A stretch of DNA of 64,000 nt from the NCBI RefSeq assembly GCF_001468085.1, contig NZ_LNZB01000006.1, positions 124,001 to 188,000 of the forward strand, given 5' to 3'. Below are positions 54,146 to 63,153 of this stretch, piece after piece (positions within the stretch are counted from its first letter, which is position 1; each line of letters begins with the position of its first letter). The notes under the pieces were generated by a model. That model had not been told where the DNA came from, ran no database searches, and saw nothing but the letters and a program-made list of their open reading frames with translations. A program made the translations under genes and the position numbers. The stretch comes from Legionella waltersii (GTDB lineage Bacteria > Pseudomonadota > Gammaproteobacteria > Legionellales > Legionellaceae).

Positions 54146-54889
54146 ATGAATTTCGACAATCAAATTGCTTTAGTCACTGGAGGATCCTCTGGTATGGGAA
54201 AAGCCTGTGTAGAATACTTAAAGCAACGCGGGATGCAAGTGGTCTGTTGGGATATGAATGCAGATGAAAGCAGTGCTGCAGATTTAGTCCTAACTTGTGA
54301 TGTGAGTAATGAAACGTCAGTTGAGGATGCTCTAAAGAAAACAATTGAAGTGTTAGGTATTCCAAGGGTTTGCGTAAATTGTGCGGGAGTTGCACCTGCA
54401 AAAAGAATGGTGGGCAGGGAAGGGCCCATGCCATTATCAGCCTTTAAACAAGTAATTGATGTCAATTTAATAGGGACTTTTAATGTGATGAGAGTCGTTG
54501 CTCACGCAATGTCGAGTTTAGACTTAGACAGTAAATCCTTGGAGAGGGGAGTCATTATTAACACGGCCTCCATTGCTGCGTACGAGGGCCAAGTAGGTCA
54601 AGCCGCTTACAGTGCTTCGAAAGGTGGTATAGTATCGATGACTTTACCCGCTGCTCGTGAGTTAGCTCAATTCGCAATTCGGGTAAATACGATTGCCCCT
54701 GGTTTAATTGCTACACCATTGCTGCTTAATATGCCTCAAGAGGTTCAGGACAAACTAATATCAACATTAACCTTTCCGAAACGCTTAGGTAAGCCAGAAG
54801 AGTTTGCACTATTGGTAGGGCAGATTATAGAGAATGGAATGATCAATGGTGAGGTCATCCGATTGGATGGTGCTTTACGTATGCAATAG
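54146..54889 (+). CDS. SDR oxidoreductase, 3-hydroxyacyl-CoA dehydrogenase type
   Basis: A short-chain dehydrogenase of 247 aa. The cofactor motif TGGSSGMGKAC (about 12-22), the NAG segment replaced by NCAGVAPAKR (about 84-93), and the catalytic Ser (NTASIAAYEG), Tyr and Lys (AAYSASKGG, about 152-160) are all present. The sequence VGREGPMPLSAFKQVIDVNL resembles type 2 3-hydroxyacyl-CoA dehydrogenase (HSD17B10), which acts in isoleucine and fatty acid breakdown. The acidic residue after the second strand (CWDMNADE) points to NAD+. It could join the acyl-CoA genes at 14.5-17.6 kb functionally. Confidence 0.88.
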   Translation: MNFDNQIALVTGGSSGMGKACVEYLKQRGMQVVCWDMNADESSAADLVLTCDVSNETSVEDALKKTIEVLGIPRVCVNCAGVAPAKRMVGREGPMPLSAFKQVIDVNLIGTFNVMRVVAHAMSSLDLDSKSLERGVIINTASIAAYEGQVGQAAYSASKGGIVSMTLPAARELAQFAIRVNTIAPGLIATPLLLNMPQEVQDKLISTLTFPKRLGKPEEFALLVGQIIENGMINGEVIRLDGALRMQ

Positions 54890-54970
54890 GTCTATATACC
54901 ATATCGATCATAGAGCACCTTTTTCATGTGATCTTGCTATTATTTTGTGCTGAGCTCTACTCAGGGACTT

Positions 54971-56470
54971 CTATACTGAGGTGGAATGCATTTCAATGAA
55001 TGAGATTGACTGAAGATGAATTAGAGATTGAAATGCTACCTTTACAAGAGTTCGTAACTCATGTGGTTCAATCCGTTCTATCAGATCGATAGTTAATTTA
55101 TTTTTCCGAGAAAAATAGCCAGTAAAATCCTGATGAGAAAAGCATTGTGCAAGCGTTGAAATGTCTTGGGCTGAAATCTGATGTTTGAAAAGCGAACTGA
55201 TCCAAGATTGATTTTTAACGGTTTTGCTCAATTGAATTAAACCATCATAAATGTCAGATTTAAAATTCTCTAGAAGTTCATTACTCAACGATTGATCTAA
55301 TAGCTTTTCATAGAGTAGCGCTTTGTGCTTTAGAGACATAAGGCTCGTTAATCGAGTTTGACTGTTTTCAGGTAATTGGATAAAGGCTTTGAACATGCCC
55401 GGTTCATGTAGCCATTTTTCGTTATCACAGGCTATGTATAGCCTCACTAGATAGGTGCTTTGCTCCTCTGATTTTGATTCTTCTATAGAGTTTGCTTTTG
55501 CTAGGCACCATTGTCTTAAGACAGTAAAAAATTCCAGGATGGCATCTGGTTTTGGTCGATTCTGTTTTTCCTTATTTCCCATTCGGAACATGAGTTGACT
55601 TAATAAATCAAGCACAGCTTGCTCTGGTTTTGGTTCAAAATGACTAAATATTCCCTCAGAGCAGAATCCAATATGGGAATACTCTCTAATAAGGCATTTA
55701 TTGCTCAGGTGAGGGTGTGCATCTCGATATTGGGTAATTCTTTTGAGTGGATTTTTGGCGCCAAAAATAGTGTAAAGTATTGGAGTTAAGGCATAAAAGT
55801 CAGTATCTTCCGAATAGATTCCATTCAGTACTTCTATCGCAACGTGTTCTGGTGTTCCTTGTGGGGTTTGCACAGACGAAGAAATAGGTTTTACATAGTC
55901 AAAATCCAAGTAAAAGACGTTCGTTTTTGAGTCCGAAACCTTATGTATCTTAATATTGAAGCCATTCATATCTCCGTGCACCAATCCACGACGACTCACT
56001 TTTTCAGAGTGCAATTGATTGAGTCCAAGCACCAATTGCCAGGCGAGATCCACTGATTGAAGAAAAGAAAAATTTAAAAGCTCAGGATTATTTTCACTGT
56101 TCGGGTAAATATGAAAACCATCGATATAATTCATGATTTGCACCAATCTTCCTCGAACGTCAATAACTGCGATACTGTCTTGGTTGAGTTGTGGGTATAG
56201 AGGTAATTGGGTGGTTTTGTAAATTTTTATAGCAACAGGTTTATTCAGATCAACGTTTAATTCACTTGCATTAATGAGAGTGGCTGAGCTAATTTTTTCT
56301 TGGGGATTAATAACAGTGCATTGGTAACCTTTATATACATCACCTGAACTTCCAAAACCTATCAAGTCAGAGAAATCGCAGAAGAAGTATGATGTTGTTC
56401 CATTATTCAGAGCAATTGGAAATAGTGTCCCTTGTACCCTTGGAATAGGGGATTCATCCTTTTCTTTCAT
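54971..56470 (-). CDS. Eukaryotic-like Ser/Thr kinase, putative effector
   Basis: A soluble 499-aa protein with a recognisable protein-kinase fold in its first 320 residues. The glycine loop is IGFGSSGDVYKG (37-48), the ATP lysine is in VAIKIYK (Lys82), the catalytic loop is VHGDMNGFNIKI (Asp167, Asn172; HGD replaces HRD), and the metal motif is LDFDY (Asp189; DFD replaces DFG). TPEHVAIEVL (about 208) stands in the APE position. The rest (about 330-499) is helical and unrecognised. There is no membrane span, unlike PknB-type kinases. The absence of neighbours with signalling roles and the eukaryotic features suggest a translocated Dot/Icm substrate; this is inference. Confidence 0.82.
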   Translation of the reverse strand: MKEKDESPIPRVQGTLFPIALNNGTTSYFFCDFSDLIGFGSSGDVYKGYQCTVINPQEKISSATLINASELNVDLNKPVAIKIYKTTQLPLYPQLNQDSIAVIDVRGRLVQIMNYIDGFHIYPNSENNPELLNFSFLQSVDLAWQLVLGLNQLHSEKVSRRGLVHGDMNGFNIKIHKVSDSKTNVFYLDFDYVKPISSSVQTPQGTPEHVAIEVLNGIYSEDTDFYALTPILYTIFGAKNPLKRITQYRDAHPHLSNKCLIREYSHIGFCSEGIFSHFEPKPEQAVLDLLSQLMFRMGNKEKQNRPKPDAILEFFTVLRQWCLAKANSIEESKSEEQSTYLVRLYIACDNEKWLHEPGMFKAFIQLPENSQTRLTSLMSLKHKALLYEKLLDQSLSNELLENFKSDIYDGLIQLSKTVKNQSWISSLFKHQISAQDISTLAQCFSHQDFTGYFSRKNKLTIDLIERIEPHELRTLVKVAFQSLIHLQSISFIEMHSTSV

Positions 56471-56688
56471 TTGTTTGAATGATAATCACGGAGAGAAATC
56501 ATTATATCTTAATGTGAAATTATGTTGAATCTTGAACCTATAACTGTTGCACACTTAAGTTCATAAAAACTCCCTATAAGATTAAGCAATTGCATCTAGA
56601 CTATACTATCTGATATTAGTGGTATCCAAAATCCGTAGAAACTCGAGAAATACAATTTAGTTCGTGATTATGTAAAGAGGTGAGTTGC

Positions 56689-59289
56689 ATGGAGTCAAAT
56701 GAAGAAGCTAGAAAACAGATTGAAGCACAAAGAAGACCCACTCGAATTATTCCATTTCAAGCGGAATACTCCATGGTCCTAGAGGCATGGTCACGTATGT
56801 GTAAGGAATTAGTAACTGACCGTACCACAGAACTCAAAGCTATAAATGCAAAAATGGAAGCAATAAAAACCAATGGGAATTTGTCATTTGAAGCAAAAAT
56901 TCTTAAGACCGTTGAGTTAATGACTCAGTCTTACGATGCAATTTTTAAAGCTGAAGACAGCAAACTAGGTAAAGGACTGAGTGGTTTTTGCGAAGAGCAC
57001 TTAGGTGTTGTTTTATCCCATGGGGGATATAAATTTAAGGATAGGGGTTTAGTTGATAAAATTTTCAAAAGAAGAGCTCCAATTGAGTTATTGCCTACTC
57101 CAATACTTGATGTTCGAGAACGGGGGGTAAGCACTGCTCCTTCAGTTGGACTCAGAAAAGAACCTAGTTCCTTGGTTATTTCTTCCGCAGATAATCTCGA
57201 AGAGAGAGTAACCACGGGTCAACTGAGATTAAGAGGTAATGCAAACTTAAGTCGATTAGGAACGATGTTCGGTGATACTCAGTTTTGTTATGCCAAAAAA
57301 CCTGGGGGAGTGGAGCCAGGGTTTCTTGCCATTGATCTAGATGCCGAGTTTTTTAATAGCCTTGCAGTCATTTTAAGAGCAAAAAATCTATGTCCTGATT
57401 TGCTTAGGCAAATTGATGCAGCAGAAGAACAGGGGGCCGAAGCCACAGCTGTATTAAAGAAAAAACAAAGAATTTTTTCAGCGTTCATTCATGTAAAAGT
57501 TCCTAGGCCTCATGCTGAAATAGACCTAGACCAGGATATTTTAACTTTGTGTGGTCAACTAGAAGAAGCTGTTAAGACTACTGGTTTATTAAGCGCTCGG
57601 TTATACAAATTGGATTATCCATCCCAAGGAGCGGCTAAATCACGCAAAGACGCAAATAAGGAGGCTTTGCGAGAGTACATAGGTACTCGCTTAGCCAATA
57701 TTTTTAGTGCAAAGAATCAACATTTGGAAATACGTTGGGTTCAGGGGCCAACAGGTCCTCATGCATTGCTTGCATGTGATTGGAAAAATGGACTAAAGGA
57801 GCTAAAGAAATTCCTTGTGGGAGGAGATGGACCTAACTACCAAGGTGTTTTGGTGGCTGATAAAAATACTCAGCCACAACGAGCGATGGATGTTCCTCGT
57901 TTAGGTAGAAACTTGATATTTTGCATAGCCATTGGCGATAGAGATGGTATCGGTAAAAATGGTCAGAACAAAGGTATTGCTGATGGGGAATTCTATGGTT
58001 TTGATTATGGCAAGCCCTATGAAGGTGGTGGGGTTATCTCGACCTTAACGGATGACTTTATGTTTGTCGATCCTCTAGCAAGTGCACCTTCTTTTACACG
58101 AGTCATCACTCGTCATTTTATGTACCGAAATTTTACTGTGTTTTACGACAATCCATTCTCTGAAAGAATGTTTGGTGTTCACGTACTAAGAAAAATGATT
58201 ACTGGAGAGAATCCTCCAGATGAAGTTCTGGAAAGTTACCCTAGCTTGCAACAAGAGTTACAACGAGTTCAAACCATGACTCCTAAACAAGAGGAGTTAT
58301 TGAGTCGATGTTCAGGGTTAAGGGCCTATTGCAGTGAGGGGAGCGAATATCGAAACCTCCTAGATCGATACTGCTTCCAATTAGCGACTAAAGACTATCA
58401 ACCATTTCATAGATATTTTATTGAAATTAAAGTTGATTTAATTCAGGCAGCTATTCAGCATAAAATGCCCTATTTAGAGTTGATTGAAAATCTAAAAGCC
58501 ATTGATGAGATGCGGGATATTGCGAATATAAGCAACAATAAAATCTTGCAAGTTTTTCAAAAACGGCTCTTGCTGACTAAAAATGAAGTTGATTTTTTGG
58601 ATAAACTAGAAAAAATACTCTCTCCTGTTTCGGCAGTATCTCATCATGGGGATGTGGTGCTGAATCACTTACGTTTTACATCACAACAAGAGCGAATTCC
58701 CTTTCAGTTGCAACGATTAGACGATGGGTCTCTAGTTATAACCACTGAGCATGTAGAGTATCTACGAATCTTAGAATCTAAGTTTGGGCTTCGTATGCAA
58801 GTTACCAAACAGGGATTAAGTGGTGTCCTTAACCAGGAGCAGTTTCAAGGCTTAATGAGACAGGTGGATGTCCAGTATCTTCAAAAAAGAAATGAATTAT
58901 TGGTTGAACCATACTTTATAGCAGAAACTCTACCTGGTTTAAGTAGAACCTTGAATGCTATCTCACCTGAGAGTGATAAAGTGGATATCGCTTATAAAAA
59001 GCTTGGTGGAGGTAACCTTTCATTACAGATAACAGTAAGAACTAAAGAACAATCTGAGTTTCTACAACGTGTTTTTCAATTAAAACAACCACCTAAATTG
59101 AATTCAGTGACAGAGATAACCATTCCAAAAGAATCTCTTCCTTCTAGGAAAGAATATATTGCAGCTGCTTGCAGTTCACTTGAGTCTCCTGAGAGAACGA
59201 GAGGAAGCACTGTAAATATCAGAGAAGTAGTTGAACCTGTTAATGAGACATCAGAGGATTCAAAAGAAAAAGGTAACTTCCAGTACTAA
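56689..59289 (+). CDS. Large protein with atypical kinase-like motif, putative effector
   Basis: Not a family I can name. 866 aa, soluble. The first ~100 residues are helical. Near 416-443 stands IGDRDGIGKNGQNKG, followed about 20 residues later by FYGFDYGKPY. This order (Gly-Asp-Arg-Asp then Asn, then Asp-x-Gly) resembles the catalytic loop and metal motif of PI3/PI4-kinase and HipA-like folds, some of which are known in Legionella effectors. LRGNANLSRLGTMFGDTQFC (about 175) might be part of the ATP lobe. The C-terminus is polar and acidic (NETSEDSKEKGNFQY), like a Dot/Icm signal. The ATG is eight bases after GAGG. It is divergent from the kinase gene and convergent with flgN. Confidence 0.75.
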   Translation: MESNEEARKQIEAQRRPTRIIPFQAEYSMVLEAWSRMCKELVTDRTTELKAINAKMEAIKTNGNLSFEAKILKTVELMTQSYDAIFKAEDSKLGKGLSGFCEEHLGVVLSHGGYKFKDRGLVDKIFKRRAPIELLPTPILDVRERGVSTAPSVGLRKEPSSLVISSADNLEERVTTGQLRLRGNANLSRLGTMFGDTQFCYAKKPGGVEPGFLAIDLDAEFFNSLAVILRAKNLCPDLLRQIDAAEEQGAEATAVLKKKQRIFSAFIHVKVPRPHAEIDLDQDILTLCGQLEEAVKTTGLLSARLYKLDYPSQGAAKSRKDANKEALREYIGTRLANIFSAKNQHLEIRWVQGPTGPHALLACDWKNGLKELKKFLVGGDGPNYQGVLVADKNTQPQRAMDVPRLGRNLIFCIAIGDRDGIGKNGQNKGIADGEFYGFDYGKPYEGGGVISTLTDDFMFVDPLASAPSFTRVITRHFMYRNFTVFYDNPFSERMFGVHVLRKMITGENPPDEVLESYPSLQQELQRVQTMTPKQEELLSRCSGLRAYCSEGSEYRNLLDRYCFQLATKDYQPFHRYFIEIKVDLIQAAIQHKMPYLELIENLKAIDEMRDIANISNNKILQVFQKRLLLTKNEVDFLDKLEKILSPVSAVSHHGDVVLNHLRFTSQQERIPFQLQRLDDGSLVITTEHVEYLRILESKFGLRMQVTKQGLSGVLNQEQFQGLMRQVDVQYLQKRNELLVEPYFIAETLPGLSRTLNAISPESDKVDIAYKKLGGGNLSLQITVRTKEQSEFLQRVFQLKQPPKLNSVTEITIPKESLPSRKEYIAAACSSLESPERTRGSTVNIREVVEPVNETSEDSKEKGNFQY

Positions 59290-59295
59290 AAAGAA

Positions 59296-59793
59296 CTATG
59301 CTTTCTGGTGGTGACTATTATCAGAAGGTTTATCAATTCCTCCATTGGCATTGTATACCTCTGTTGCATCAACCTTATTTCCAGCCAGAGCATTAATTAT
59401 TTGCTGCCGTGTATAAATGTTATTAGCTATAACTTGGCCATTTACAGTATTCAATTCCCGACATAGGTCTAGTTTTTCTGCTAATTTACTGTTTAATGAA
59501 TTAATTTGGGTTGTTTCATCGGTTGAGCATGCTTTAAGAAATTCTTGTAGAGACTCTTTTGCGCTGTTTTGACTATTAGGCGATAAATTCATTAATGTTG
59601 ATCGATTTTTAGCACTTTCTTCGAGCTTAAGAGTTAACGTTTGTTTTTTTTCGGCTAAGTCTTCAAGTTGATCAAATTTACGGGTAGCAAGAACTATTTT
59701 TTCTTCAGCGAGTAGAGCATTCAAATCGTTGACCCAATTAATTTCTTGATCTAAATGCTCAATAAGTTGTTTGGCTTTATTATTATTTTTCAT
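59296..59793 (-). CDS. flgN: Flagellar chaperone FlgN-like protein
   Basis: A helical 165-aa protein in the flgA-flgM-flgN order found in many gammaproteobacteria. Long amphipathic helices (about 5-60, WVNDLNALLAEEKIVLATRK; 90-125, NSLNSKLAEKLDLCRELNTV) agree with FlgN, which escorts hook-associated proteins FlgK and FlgL to the export apparatus. The sequence itself is weakly conserved in this family, so the call rests partly on position, 16 bases after flgM. It is convergent with the large effector-like gene, with only six bases between them. Confidence 0.85.
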   Translation of the reverse strand: MKNNNKAKQLIEHLDQEINWVNDLNALLAEEKIVLATRKFDQLEDLAEKKQTLTLKLEESAKNRSTLMNLSPNSQNSAKESLQEFLKACSTDETTQINSLNSKLAEKLDLCRELNTVNGQVIANNIYTRQQIINALAGNKVDATEVYNANGGIDKPSDNSHHQKA

Positions 59794-59809
59794 TAAGTTG
59801 CCTTTAAAA

Positions 59810-60106
59810 TTAAGCTAGTTCTAAATTGTTTAACATATTAAAGGCAATTTTGTCACTATTAATTTTATACTTTCCGGATGCAATTTCATTTTTAAAATAT
59901 TGAACACGAGCTTCATTCACTTCGGGTATGTTTACAAGCGAAGCTTTAAGCGCATCTAAGTGCTTAGATTCGGTGCTTATATCGACTTTATCGATTTTGC
60001 TTGCAGAATCAATCACTCGCTCAGTTTGCTGCTTTTCTTTAGTGTTCAATCGTTTTTCTGGATCCATTGGTTTAATATTAGATGAATCATTAATTTGATT
60101 AACCAT
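59810..60106 (-). CDS. flgM: Anti-sigma-28 factor FlgM
   Basis: Binds and inhibits FliA until the hook-basal body is complete and FlgM is exported. The C-terminal sigma-binding region is seen in VDISTESKHLDALKASLVNI followed by ARVQYFKNEIASGKYKINSD and a final helix. The N-terminal half is polar and disordered, as expected. I choose the second of two adjacent ATGs, giving MVNQINDSSN, because GAGGA lies seven bases before it; a frame 20 codons longer has no ribosome site. Length 98 aa matches FlgM (~97-100). Confidence 0.88.
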   Translation of the reverse strand: MVNQINDSSNIKPMDPEKRLNTKEKQQTERVIDSASKIDKVDISTESKHLDALKASLVNIPEVNEARVQYFKNEIASGKYKINSDKIAFNMLNNLELA

Positions 60107-60195
60107 CATAGCATCCTCGATTAGAGTTACCATATTTATCGGCTCCTTTTGCAAATTCTTTAGCAAATTTAGGTGAATTTTTAACCTATTTTAAA

Positions 60196-60897
60196 TTAAA
60201 ATACTACTTTCACTTGTTTTCTACCAGAAACTTGTGCATCCACCACTCGTTTTGACGACAGATTTTTGACTTTTATCGTCTCACCTATGGCACCATCATT
60301 CATCGCGATACCATCCATACTTATGGATAGATTATCATTTGATGCAATAATAGAAACCTGCTCTCCTCGATTAACTAGCTTAGCTAGCTCGATATTAAAT
60401 GGTGTTAACGGATTGTTGGGTGAAATATCATGTTTACAAATAAGTCCAATGAGGTCATTGCTGTTTGTAAAATACCCTTGTTTTAGTTTTTGCACATCCA
60501 GCTCCGCTTGGTAGATGTCATCAGGGCCAATCTTTGTTCCTTTGACCAAGGCATTTTTTGCAACCAGGACTGTTTTTAGAACAGTAATTTTAACAGGAAC
60601 ATAGAGGGTCCAATGACTATTAGCCTCCATGCATTTTATCCCCATTGTATTGGTATTTAGCATTGGTGTTTGGTATGGATTGAAGACTTCCAATTTATTT
60701 TCAGGACAACTTTTAAGGCTTAAGCGCGGATCAAGGTTATCTGCTTTGACTAGAATTTTGCCTTCAGTTTGGTTTGCTAATTCATTTAAGACATGTTGTT
60801 CGATTTTGGATTTTAAAAGATCCAAAGATTGCACGTTCTCTGCAAATAATGAGGTATTTGCAAAAACCAAAAAAAGGCTTAGTATGCATTTGTTCAC
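60196..60897 (-). CDS. flgA: Flagellar P-ring assembly chaperone FlgA
   Basis: Periplasmic chaperone needed for the P-ring. A signal peptide (about 1-19, SLFA) is followed by an N-terminal FlgA domain and a C-terminal SAF domain (about 110-233: VAKNALVKGTKIGPDDIYQA and LTPFNIELAKLVNRGEQVSI, ending VDAQVSGRKQVKVVF). The length of 233 aa is normal. It starts with GTG after a GGGAG site, divergent from the cytochrome gene. The flgA promoter (perhaps sigma-54 or FleQ controlled) should lie in the 80-base intergenic region, but I see no certain -24/-12 site. Confidence 0.93.
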   Translation of the reverse strand: MNKCILSLFLVFANTSLFAENVQSLDLLKSKIEQHVLNELANQTEGKILVKADNLDPRLSLKSCPENKLEVFNPYQTPMLNTNTMGIKCMEANSHWTLYVPVKITVLKTVLVAKNALVKGTKIGPDDIYQAELDVQKLKQGYFTNSNDLIGLICKHDISPNNPLTPFNIELAKLVNRGEQVSIIASNDNLSISMDGIAMNDGAIGETIKVKNLSSKRVVDAQVSGRKQVKVVF

Positions 60898-60977
60898 CGA
60901 GAAGCTCCCTTTATTTTTATTGTTTTAAGAGCGCAATTTATCCCTAGCAAAACTTGCGCCAATATTAGGATGTTACC

Positions 60978-61388
60978 ATGAAAGTAGTGCTTTTGGGGTT
61001 TCTATATTTGTTTTCAAGCCTTGCTTATGCTGAGATTCATCGCCCACAAGATTTTTTAAAATCCATTCAAGGAACTAAAAATGAAGGGGAGCAGATCTAT
61101 CAACACTTTTGTATAAATTGTCACGATCGTCAACCTTTGATCCCATTAGGAGCCCCAAGACTTGCTGTGGATCAAGATTGGAAGCAAAGAGTTCAGCAGG
61201 GATTAAACCTGTTATTTAAACATACAGATGAGGGTTATAATGCAATGCCGCCTAGAGGTGGGTGTTTTGAATGCACTGACCAGCAACTGATATTGACCAT
61301 TTTTTACATGCTACCTGAACAATATCGTAAGCCTCTGATAAAAGAAGAAAAGAGCATAAAAAGTACAGATAGTAAAAAAAATTTATAA
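60978..61388 (+). CDS. Cytochrome c5-like monoheme cytochrome
   Basis: A periplasmic electron carrier with a signal peptide (about 1-18, AYA). The heme-attachment motif is CINCH (Cys45, Cys48, His49). The axial Met is in YNAMPPRGGCFEC (about 93), and the two further cysteines of that segment match the disulfide of cytochrome c5. The last 15 residues are Lys/Ser-rich. At 136 aa it is a typical small class I cytochrome and a likely substrate for the Ccm proteins at 3.7-10 kb. It is divergent from flgA and is followed 63 bases later by an L,D-transpeptidase. Confidence 0.9.
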   Translation: MKVVLLGFLYLFSSLAYAEIHRPQDFLKSIQGTKNEGEQIYQHFCINCHDRQPLIPLGAPRLAVDQDWKQRVQQGLNLLFKHTDEGYNAMPPRGGCFECTDQQLILTIFYMLPEQYRKPLIKEEKSIKSTDSKKNL

Positions 61389-61451
61389 AAAAGCCTAAAC
61401 TTATTCAAAAATCTCCCGATACAACATAAAAGAAAAGAGGGAGAAACCAAC

Positions 61452-62009
61452 GTGAAAAAACAACTACTATTAGTTCCAATTAGTGTCCTAGCGGCTTCTT
61501 GTGCCTCTATGGATAGGTCCACTGCAGTGGTCGATGATGCTGGTTATACTCACTACACGATGAGTATGGCTTCTGATCATAAAGGTGCTAATTACTTCCC
61601 CGAAAAACGAGAAGCTACTGGTAAAAAAGTATTCATTTTCGATCCTAAAGCTACAGCTTGGGCGGCATATGATGCACAAGGTAATCGAGTGAAAACAGGA
61701 AGCGCTTCTGGAGGAAAAGATTTTTGTGAAGATGTTGGTAGACCATGTAGAACTGTAACAGGTAGTTTTAAAGTCTATTCGAAGAAAGGTGAAGACTGTA
61801 CATCAAGCATATACCCCGTAGAAACACATGGCGGTGCTAAAATGCCATATTGTATGCACTTCTCCGGCGGCTATTCGATCCATGCTGCTTATGAAGTTCC
61901 AAATTGGAATGCTAGCCATGGATGTATTCGGGTATTACCAAGTGCTGCAAAATGGTTGAATCAGAATTTTATTGATATTGGAACCTCTGTAATCGTTAAA
62001 CCATACTAA
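61452..62009 (+). CDS. L,D-transpeptidase lipoprotein (YkuD)
   Basis: A cell-wall cross-linking or lipoprotein-attaching enzyme. A GTG start follows GAGGGAG. The N-terminal signal ends in a lipobox (LAASC, lipidated Cys about 17). The YkuD domain is seen in KKVFIFDPKATAWAAYDAQG and the catalytic motif IHAAYEVPNWNASHGCIRVL, with His about 141, His156 and nucleophile Cys158. The length of 185 aa is shorter than periplasmic LdtA-E of E. coli (~300), with no LysM domain, and closer to the small exported type. A strong terminator follows. Confidence 0.92.
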   Translation: MKKQLLLVPISVLAASCASMDRSTAVVDDAGYTHYTMSMASDHKGANYFPEKREATGKKVFIFDPKATAWAAYDAQGNRVKTGSASGGKDFCEDVGRPCRTVTGSFKVYSKKGEDCTSSIYPVETHGGAKMPYCMHFSGGYSIHAAYEVPNWNASHGCIRVLPSAAKWLNQNFIDIGTSVIVKPY

Positions 62010-62029
62010 ACCATATCTTCTCCACTACT

Positions 62030-62054
62030 GCCCCGCAATGCGGGGCTTCTTTTT
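62030..62054 (+). terminator. Rho-independent terminator after the transpeptidase
   Basis: GCCCCGC and GCGGGGC form a seven-base GC stem with an AAT loop, followed by TTCTTTTTT. It stands 21 bases after the stop codon and is a textbook terminator on the plus strand. Confidence 0.95.
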
Positions 62055-62146
62055 TATCTAGGCTTTGTGGTTTTTCATGAGTCTTGATCTTGATTAAAAC
62101 AGTATCAGCCCTTACTATTTTATCTTTTTAACAGTAGATCTCAAAC

Positions 62147-62914
62147 ATGATTCTATGTATTGATGTTGGAAATTCTCATATCTATGGGGGAGTATTTGCT
62201 GGGGATGACATTAAATTACGATTTAGACACACTTCCCAAGTAAGTACTTCCGATGAATTGGGTATATTTTTAAAGAGTGTTTTACGCGAAAATAATTGTT
62301 CTCCTGAGTCAATTACTAAAATTGGTATCTGCTCAGTGGTGCCACAAGTTGATTATTCACTACGATCCGCGTGCATGAAATATTTTTCTACTGATCCTTT
62401 CATGTTACAGGCTGGGGTTAAAACTGGGTTAAATATTAAGTACCGAAATCCGATAGAGGTAGGCTCAGATCGCATTGCGAATTCCATAGCAGCAGTCCAT
62501 AGTTATCCTAATCAAAACATCATTGTCATTGATTTTGGAACTGCCACTACATTTTGTGCTATTTCAAGTCAAAAAAATTACTTAGGTGGAGCTATTTTGC
62601 CTGGTGTTAGGTTATCAGCGGACGCGTTGTCCAAAAATACTGCCAAATTACCGTCAGTTGAAATCATAAAAACTGAAAATGTAGTAGGGCGATCAACGAT
62701 AGAGAGCATTCAATCGGGTGTGTACTATGGCGTTTTAGGAGCATGTCGGGAATTAATCAATCGAATCAATCAAGAGGCGTTTGCTGGAAATAATGCTTTA
62801 GTTCTCGCTACAGGTGGATTTGCTTCTTTGTTTGATAAGCAGGGTTTGTATGATTATTTAGTTCCTGATTTAGTGCTTCAGGGGATCCGTCAGGCTGCTT
62901 TAATGAATACTTGA
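62147..62914 (+). CDS. coaX: Type III pantothenate kinase
   Basis: First step of coenzyme A synthesis in organisms without CoaA; uses ATP and is insensitive to CoA feedback. The ASKHA-fold phosphate loops are LCIDVGNSHIYGGVF (about 3-17) and IVIDFGTATTFCAIS (about 125-139), and the pantothenate site GSDRIANSIAAVH (about 106-118). Length 255 aa is typical. It is monocistronic, between the transpeptidase terminator and the mraZ regulatory region. Confidence 0.95.
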   Translation: MILCIDVGNSHIYGGVFAGDDIKLRFRHTSQVSTSDELGIFLKSVLRENNCSPESITKIGICSVVPQVDYSLRSACMKYFSTDPFMLQAGVKTGLNIKYRNPIEVGSDRIANSIAAVHSYPNQNIIVIDFGTATTFCAISSQKNYLGGAILPGVRLSADALSKNTAKLPSVEIIKTENVVGRSTIESIQSGVYYGVLGACRELINRINQEAFAGNNALVLATGGFASLFDKQGLYDYLVPDLVLQGIRQAALMNT

Positions 62915-62992
62915 TTTTTAAAGTCCTATTTTTATCCGTTAATCCGTCCCATTGTCCACTTCCTTGGGGTGGTGGATTGTTTGTCTCTGAAA

Positions 62993-63021
62993 TAACCGAG
63001 CGATCATAAGGGAGCGGATAC
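62993..63021. repeat. Half copy of the dispersed palindromic arm
   Basis: ACCGAGCGATCATAAGGGAGCGGATA corresponds, on the minus strand, to the CGCTTCC..GCTCGGTT arm of the repeats at 22214 and 39200, with several differences. No opposite arm is visible within about 100 bases. It occupies part of the 356-base gap between coaX and mraZ. Confidence 0.5.
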
Positions 63022-63153
63022 CGAACCATCCACTAGAGTTTTCGGCTTCTATCAATTCATAGTATTCATCGGTTCTTAATTGAGTCAAATCGATCTAACT
63101 TTTGTCATTTTCATCTATTCTTCCCACCAGTTTATAAAAATCCAAGCAAAAAA

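Noticed and set aside
56506..56517. Possible PmrA-like box (CTTAAT) between the two kinase-like genes
   Set aside because: Only a partial match to the site known in Legionella and expected by chance in AT-rich DNA.
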